Assembly: GCF_028435365.1 (NCBI RefSeq)
Contig: NZ_JAGTJJ010000059.1
Span: 1-64,000 of the forward strand
DNA: 64,000 nucleotides
Direction of reading: 5' to 3'
DNA from: Polyangium jinanense
GTDB lineage: Bacteria > Myxococcota > Polyangia > Polyangiales > Polyangiaceae
Under the pieces are notes generated by a model that saw only the letters and a list, made by a program, of their open reading frames with translations, ran no database searches and was not told the origin of the DNA. Shown in pieces: positions 60,046 to 64,000 of this stretch; positions within the stretch are counted from its first letter, which is position 1; each line of letters begins with the position of its first letter. Position numbers and translations under genes: made by a program.

Positions 60046-60672
60046 TCAGCTTCCGAGCGCTTTTTCGATCGCCTGCACGAGCTTCTCGTCCTCGGGCTCG
60101 ACGGACGAGGGATATCGACCGATCACCACGCCATCGTTGCCAACGAGGAACTTTTCGAAGTTCCACTTCACCTCGCCCGCGGGCGCAGCCTGCGTGAGAA
60201 ACGCGTAGAGCGGGTGCTTGCCGCTCCCTTTCACGGTGATCTTCGAAAACATCGGGAACTTCACGCCGTACTTGCTCGTGCAGAACGTGGCGATCTCGGC
60301 GTCGGTCCCGGGCTCCTGGGCGCCGTAGTCGTTCGACGGGAAGCCGAGCACGGCAAACCCCTTCGCCTCCAAGCGCTCGTGCAGCCGCTCGAGGCCCGCG
60401 TATTGCGGCGTGTAGCCGCACTCCGAGGCCACGTTGACCACGAGCACGACCTTGCCCCGGAAGTCGCCGAGCGAGCGCTCCTCCCCGAAGATCGTCTTCA
60501 TCTTGAAATCGTGCAGGCTCATTTTCGTCCCTTCCTGAATTGCGGCTCCCCTGGCCGAATCCGTCCCAGCTTTAGGAGACTCCGGTGGTTGCGAGCCACC
60601 CTCGCAACCGACGAGCGCCGCGCACGCGATGAGCACAGCGAAGACGACCGATCCAACGCAAGGGCTCTTCAT
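60046..60672 (-). CDS. Lipoprotein glutathione peroxidase
   Basis: 208 residues. The signal ends ALVGCEGG (lipobox, Cys23), so this peroxidase faces the periplasm. The family motifs are VNVASECGYTPQYAGL with peroxidatic Cys85 (Cys, not selenocysteine), the GFPSNDYGAQEPG block and WNFEKFLVGNDG. Cys-type bacterial GPx usually take electrons from thioredoxin rather than glutathione. It reduces H2O2 or lipid hydroperoxides. It stands alone, 54 bases downstream of the ankyrin gene start. Confidence 0.92.
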   Translation of the reverse strand: MKSPCVGSVVFAVLIACAALVGCEGGSQPPESPKAGTDSARGAAIQEGTKMSLHDFKMKTIFGEERSLGDFRGKVVLVVNVASECGYTPQYAGLERLHERLEAKGFAVLGFPSNDYGAQEPGTDAEIATFCTSKYGVKFPMFSKITVKGSGKHPLYAFLTQAAPAGEVKWNFEKFLVGNDGVVIGRYPSSVEPEDEKLVQAIEKALGS

Positions 60673-60756
60673 GGCGCCTGCTTAGGGGGCCCGTGCTCGG
60701 TACGCAAGGGGCATGCTGGCCATGGACGAAGGACCGCGGGTCGATGATGATGCCGT

Positions 60757-61542
60757 ATGCCCTTTCTCCAGTCCGGATCGCTCACGATCCATTGGTCCAC
60801 GCGCGGGGACGAACGCGGCGAGCCCGTCGTGTTCGTGCACGGCAACTGGACCACGAGCTTGTCTTGGCGCCCCGTCCTCGACCGTTTGTCCGCGCGCTTC
60901 CGCGCGGTCGTGCCCGACCTCCGCGGCCGCGGGCAGACCCACGCCGACGATCACGATTACCGCATCCCGCGCCTCGCCCAGGACCTCGCCGTCTTGATGG
61001 ATGCCCTGGGTTTGTCCTCGGCGCACCTCGTCGGGCATTCGCTCGGCACGGCCGTGGTCCTCGAGCTCGCGCTCTCCGCCCGCGCCCGCGCTCGCTCCCT
61101 CACGCTCGTCGCCCCCGCCTGGCCCGACGGCATGCCGCGCGCCTACCACCTCCCCGAGCGCCAGCGCCTCGCGCAGGAAAACATCACCATCTTCGGCGCC
61201 GCTTTCCGCGGCATCGCGCCCACCGCTCCGGACGACGCGTTTTTCCAGGAGCTTCTCGCGGAAAGCCACCGCCAGCGCCCCGAGGCCACGATCGCCACGC
61301 TGGACGCGCTCTGCGAATGGGCGCCGGGCGACCGGCTCCGCGAGCTCGCGGGCGTGCCGGCCCTCGTCGTCAGCGGCGAGAGCGACATGCTCTCCACGCG
61401 CAAGGTCGGCGCGCGGACCGCGGAGCTCCTCGGCGCGCGCCACGAGATCCTCCTTGGCGTGGGCCATTCGCCGAACCTCGAAGCGCCCGATACCCTCGTT
61501 GCGCTCCTCGATTCCTTCGTGAAGGCACTTCCTGGAGGCTGA
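60757..61542 (+). CDS. Alpha/beta hydrolase
   Basis: 261 residues, no signal peptide. VVFVHGNWTTSLSW gives the oxyanion hole, DLRGRGQTHADDHDY is the typical cap region, HLVGHSLGTAVVLEL carries nucleophile Ser95, and the acid and histidine lie in SGESDMLS and GVGHSPNLEAP. The family includes esterases, epoxide and haloalkane hydrolases. Its stop is 3 bases before the acyl-CoA synthetase start, so an operon with it is likely and a role in fatty acid or ester use is possible. Confidence 0.9.
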   Translation: MPFLQSGSLTIHWSTRGDERGEPVVFVHGNWTTSLSWRPVLDRLSARFRAVVPDLRGRGQTHADDHDYRIPRLAQDLAVLMDALGLSSAHLVGHSLGTAVVLELALSARARARSLTLVAPAWPDGMPRAYHLPERQRLAQENITIFGAAFRGIAPTAPDDAFFQELLAESHRQRPEATIATLDALCEWAPGDRLRELAGVPALVVSGESDMLSTRKVGARTAELLGARHEILLGVGHSPNLEAPDTLVALLDSFVKALPGG

Positions 61543-61545
61543 GCC

Positions 61546-63486
61546 ATGCTCGATCGCGTTATTCCGCCGCTCGATCCCGCCGTCCCGCTCGCGAACGAGG
61601 CCCGGTCCTTGGCCGACCTCTTCTTGCGCCGCGCCGCCGCCACGCCCACGGCGGTCGCCTGGAAGGCAAAGAAAAACGGAGAATGGCGCTCCACGACATG
61701 GGCCGAGTTCAAGGCGCGCGCCACGGCCCTCGCGACCTTCCTCGTGAAGCGAGGCCTTTCGCCCGGCGACAAGATCGGCATCGTCGGCAGCACCCGCCCC
61801 GAGTGGTGCATTTGCGACGTCGGCGGTCAGCTCGCCGCGGCGGTCACGGTCGGCGCCTACCCCACGCTCGCCCCGGGGCAGCTCGCGTACGTGCTCGATC
61901 ATGCGGACGTGCGCATCGCGTTCGTCGAGGGCAAGGACGAGGTCGAGAAGATCCTCGCCACCAAGCACGAGATGCCCAAGCTCGAGCTCGTCGTCGTGTG
62001 GGACACGCAGGGCCTCGAAGAGACCTTGCGTCAGCATGCATGGCTCATCGGCTGGGACGAGGCCCTCGAAGCGCCGGGCGACGCTTCCCTCGTCGCGTCC
62101 CGCGTCGAAGCCATTTCCCCGGACGACACGGCGCTTTTCATTTACACGAGCGGCACGACGGGCCCGCCCAAGGGCGCGATGATCTCGCACCGCAACATCC
62201 TCGTGACGCTCGCGGGCGTCCATTTCAACGCCTTCACCCGTACGGATATCTCGCTCTCGTTTTTGCCCATGGCGCACGCGGCCGAGCGCATTCTGGCGTT
62301 CTGGGGCCGCATCGATTTCGGCATCGCCACCGCGTACGCGACGAGCGTGCCCGCGGTGCTGGAGGAGCTCAAGGAGGTACGCCCGACGCTGTTCGGCAGC
62401 GTCCCGCGCATCTTCGAAAAGGCCTACGCCCGCATCCAGACCGAGGTCGACAAGGCCCCGCCCGCGCGAAAGAAGGTGTTTCGGTTGGCCGAATCGGCGG
62501 GCCTCGCGGTCGTCGAGGCATGGCAACGTGGCGAGGAGCCCTCGCTCCGGGCGAAGCTCGCGCACCGCGTGGCCGACAAGCTCGTTTTTTCGCGGGTCCG
62601 CGAGGTATTCGGCGGCCGCGTGAAACGTTTCGTCACGGGGGCGGCGCCGATTCCGCGCCCGATCCTGGCCTTCTTCTGGGCGGCGGGCCTGCCCATTTAC
62701 GAGATGTACGGCATGACCGAGGCCACGGTCGTCACGCACGGCAATCGCCCGGGCCAGGTCCGCCTCGGCTCCGTCGGCCGCGCGCTCCCGTTCGTCGAGG
62801 ACAAGATCGCCGACGACGGCGAGATCCTCGTGCGAGGCCCGAACGTGTTCAAGGGTTATTACAAGAACCCCGAGGCCACGCGGGAGATGATCGACGAGGA
62901 GGGATGGCTGCACACGGGCGACATCGGCAAGAAGGACGCGGACGGCTTCGTTTACATCGTCGACCGGAAAAAGCATCTGATCATCACGTCGGGCGGGAAA
63001 AACATCAGCCCGGCGAACGTGGAGAACGAGATCAAGGCGAGCGACACGCTCATCAGTCAGGTGCACGCGCACGGCGATCGGCGGCCGTATTGCACGGCGC
63101 TCGTGACGATTCACCCGCTCGAAGCCGTGGAATGGGCGAAGGCGCGTGGCCACCTCGGGGACGCACATGCGGAAGAGCTACGCCGCGCGCTCCTTTCGAG
63201 CCCGCTCTCCCGTCCGGCAGGGCTCGCGCCGGTGATGGAGAAGGCCACGACCGATCCCGAAGTGCAAAAGCGGGTCGCGTCGGCAGTCCGCCGCGCGAAT
63301 ACGAAGCTCGCGCGCGTGGAGGGAATCAAGCGGGTGCACCTGCTCGATCGCGATTTTTCGCTCGAGGAGGACGAGGTGACGCCAACGCTCAAGGTGAAAC
63401 GAAAGGTCATCGAGAAGAAATTCGCCCAGGTCTTCGACCGGCTCTACGAGGAGCCAGGATTCGGCATTCCGATCGAAGACGAATGA
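61546..63486 (+). CDS. Long-chain fatty-acid-CoA ligase (AMP-forming)
   Basis: 646 residues. AMP-binding motifs are ALFIYTSGTTGPPKGAMIS, YEMYGMTEATVVTHGN and GWLHTGDIGKKDADGFVYIVDRKKHLIITSGGKN (given in pieces: GWLHTGDIGKKD, VDRKKHLIITSGGKN), with the hinge lysine. The insert around QAWQRGEEPSL-type helices is like long-chain ACS of the bubblegum type. It activates fatty acids with ATP and CoA for beta-oxidation or lipid synthesis. With the MFE-2-like and thiolase genes at 12.9-17.1 kb it could feed the same pathway, though they are 44 kb apart. Confidence 0.92.
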   Translation: MLDRVIPPLDPAVPLANEARSLADLFLRRAAATPTAVAWKAKKNGEWRSTTWAEFKARATALATFLVKRGLSPGDKIGIVGSTRPEWCICDVGGQLAAAVTVGAYPTLAPGQLAYVLDHADVRIAFVEGKDEVEKILATKHEMPKLELVVVWDTQGLEETLRQHAWLIGWDEALEAPGDASLVASRVEAISPDDTALFIYTSGTTGPPKGAMISHRNILVTLAGVHFNAFTRTDISLSFLPMAHAAERILAFWGRIDFGIATAYATSVPAVLEELKEVRPTLFGSVPRIFEKAYARIQTEVDKAPPARKKVFRLAESAGLAVVEAWQRGEEPSLRAKLAHRVADKLVFSRVREVFGGRVKRFVTGAAPIPRPILAFFWAAGLPIYEMYGMTEATVVTHGNRPGQVRLGSVGRALPFVEDKIADDGEILVRGPNVFKGYYKNPEATREMIDEEGWLHTGDIGKKDADGFVYIVDRKKHLIITSGGKNISPANVENEIKASDTLISQVHAHGDRRPYCTALVTIHPLEAVEWAKARGHLGDAHAEELRRALLSSPLSRPAGLAPVMEKATTDPEVQKRVASAVRRANTKLARVEGIKRVHLLDRDFSLEEDEVTPTLKVKRKVIEKKFAQVFDRLYEEPGFGIPIEDE

Positions 63487-63516
63487 GCGAGGAAGGCTCT
63501 CATCGGGCAGCCGTTG

Positions 63517-63771
63517 CGCCGGGGCGCTGCCCCGGGCCCCGCGGGGGCTGTTCGCCCCTCGACCCGAACCAGGGCAAGCCCTGGACCATTTGGGAAGAAC
63601 TGCGCGGTGCGCAGTTCTTCCACGGGCCCGTGGCAAGACCAGCCAGTCTTGAATCGGCCTGTTCGATGAACTGCGCATCGCGCAGTTCATCGACCACGAG
63701 TCCAGCGCTTGCGCTGGTCCGGGTCCCGGGGCGGATAGCCCCGGGTGGGGTCTGGGGCAACGCCCCAGCGA
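63517..63771. repeat. Nested-palindrome intergenic element, copy R9 (complete, short centre)
   Basis: Inverted orientation like R6: left hairpin GGAAGAACTGCGC with loop GGT, right hairpin TCGATGAACTGCGC with loop ATC. The centre is short (about 45 bases) but retains GGCAAGACCAGC and CAGTCTTG. It starts 30 bases after the acyl-CoA ligase stop. Confidence 0.9.
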
Positions 63772-63782
63772 AGCCGCTTCGA

Positions 63783-63811
63783 GTTTTCATGTTGCGCCGC
63801 AACATGAAAAC
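63783..63811. promoter_or_regulatory. Perfect 14-bp inverted repeat upstream of a promoter-like sequence
   Basis: GTTTTCATGTTGCG (63783-63796), a single C, then CGCAACATGAAAAC (63798-63811). Directly downstream is TTGACG (63814-63819), 17-18 bases before CTAAGC/TAAGCT. A TetR/MarR-type operator next to a -35 box is the simplest reading. The -10 is weak. The AT content differs from the surroundings. Confidence 0.6.
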
Positions 63812-63977
63812 CCTTGACGCGTCTCCCTCCGCGACCCTAAGCTCTGGCACGACTGGCTGCTCGATCCTCTATCGATCAGCTCAGCCCCTGTTTTCCCCTG
63901 CTGCGGGTTCGCGCTTGCGGCGGGGCCTTGTTCTGCGCGGGCCCTTGTGCGCCGCAGCATGACGGAGGACGATAGCG

Positions 63978-64000
63978 ATGCGAGGATTGGCCGGCAAGAA
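63978..64000 (+). CDS. Start of a gene cut by the window end
   Basis: ATG 63978 with GGAGG at 63964-63968. The first residues read MRGLAGK and the frame is open to the end. Short-chain dehydrogenases often start with a similar LxGKV phrase, but seven residues do not allow a call. The palindrome and promoter-like element lie about 165 bases upstream. Confidence 0.5.

Noticed and set aside
60693..63962. A 1089-residue frame overlapping the hydrolase and acyl-CoA ligase genes.
   Set aside because: Reads through both genes in a wrong frame and through element R9; no recognisable motif.

Overview
The window is GC-rich DNA with strong third-position GC bias and alternating short operons. It looks like a chromosome segment from a large-genome myxobacterium, probably Polyangiales. 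This is an inference from multi-domain Ser/Thr kinases, a sigma-54 enhancer-binding protein, many lipoproteins, a peroxisomal-type beta-oxidation protein and long decorated intergenic regions. No phage, IS transposase, CRISPR array, tRNA or rRNA was seen.

Layout. 1-8.6 kb: the tail of a sigma-like factor, a hexamer microsatellite, a GH5 lipoprotein, a P450, a lipoprotein gene with an early in-frame stop, an FAD monooxygenase, a thiaminase-I-like lipoprotein coupled to an alpha/beta hydrolase, and a frameshifting 21-bp heptad-coding array. 8.7-12.6 kb: a glycosyltransferase, a methyltransferase and three related outer-membrane-type proteins, one a pseudogene. 12.9-19.2 kb: an MFE-2-like protein (SDR + hydratase 2 + three SCP2 domains) with an SCP-x-type thiolase, then a small DUF302/unknown/DUF5995 operon. 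19.2-26 kb: a Kup K+ transporter and an ABC ATPase paired with a permease-M1 aminopeptidase fusion. 26-37 kb: unknowns and two tandem 3.85-kb kinase/AAA/TPR paralogues. 37-49 kb: a LanM-like DUF4135 protein, a DTW protein, a second P450, a dual-specificity phosphatase, an EndoV-like protein, an esterase and a CPA2 antiporter. 49-52 kb: a HipA-like/DUF3037 pair and duplicated Cys-rich lipoproteins. 52.4-56.5 kb: an RNA-repair locus with a CARF/sigma-54 regulator divergent from rtcB-prfH and a small basic protein, with a matching -24/-12 promoter and three upstream operator-like repeats. 56.6-64 kb: a propeller-like lipoprotein, a VAT-1-like oxidoreductase, an ankyrin protein, a glutathione peroxidase, a hydrolase and an acyl-CoA synthetase.

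The most unusual feature is a family of nine intergenic elements (about 300 bp when complete). They are nested inverted repeats in which four stem-loops are mirrored around a centre. The hairpin core is kept in all copies while the outer stem bases change together on both sides. They lie at 3' ends of genes, and three of them sit beside short tandem arrays with periods of 21, 42 and 43 bp.
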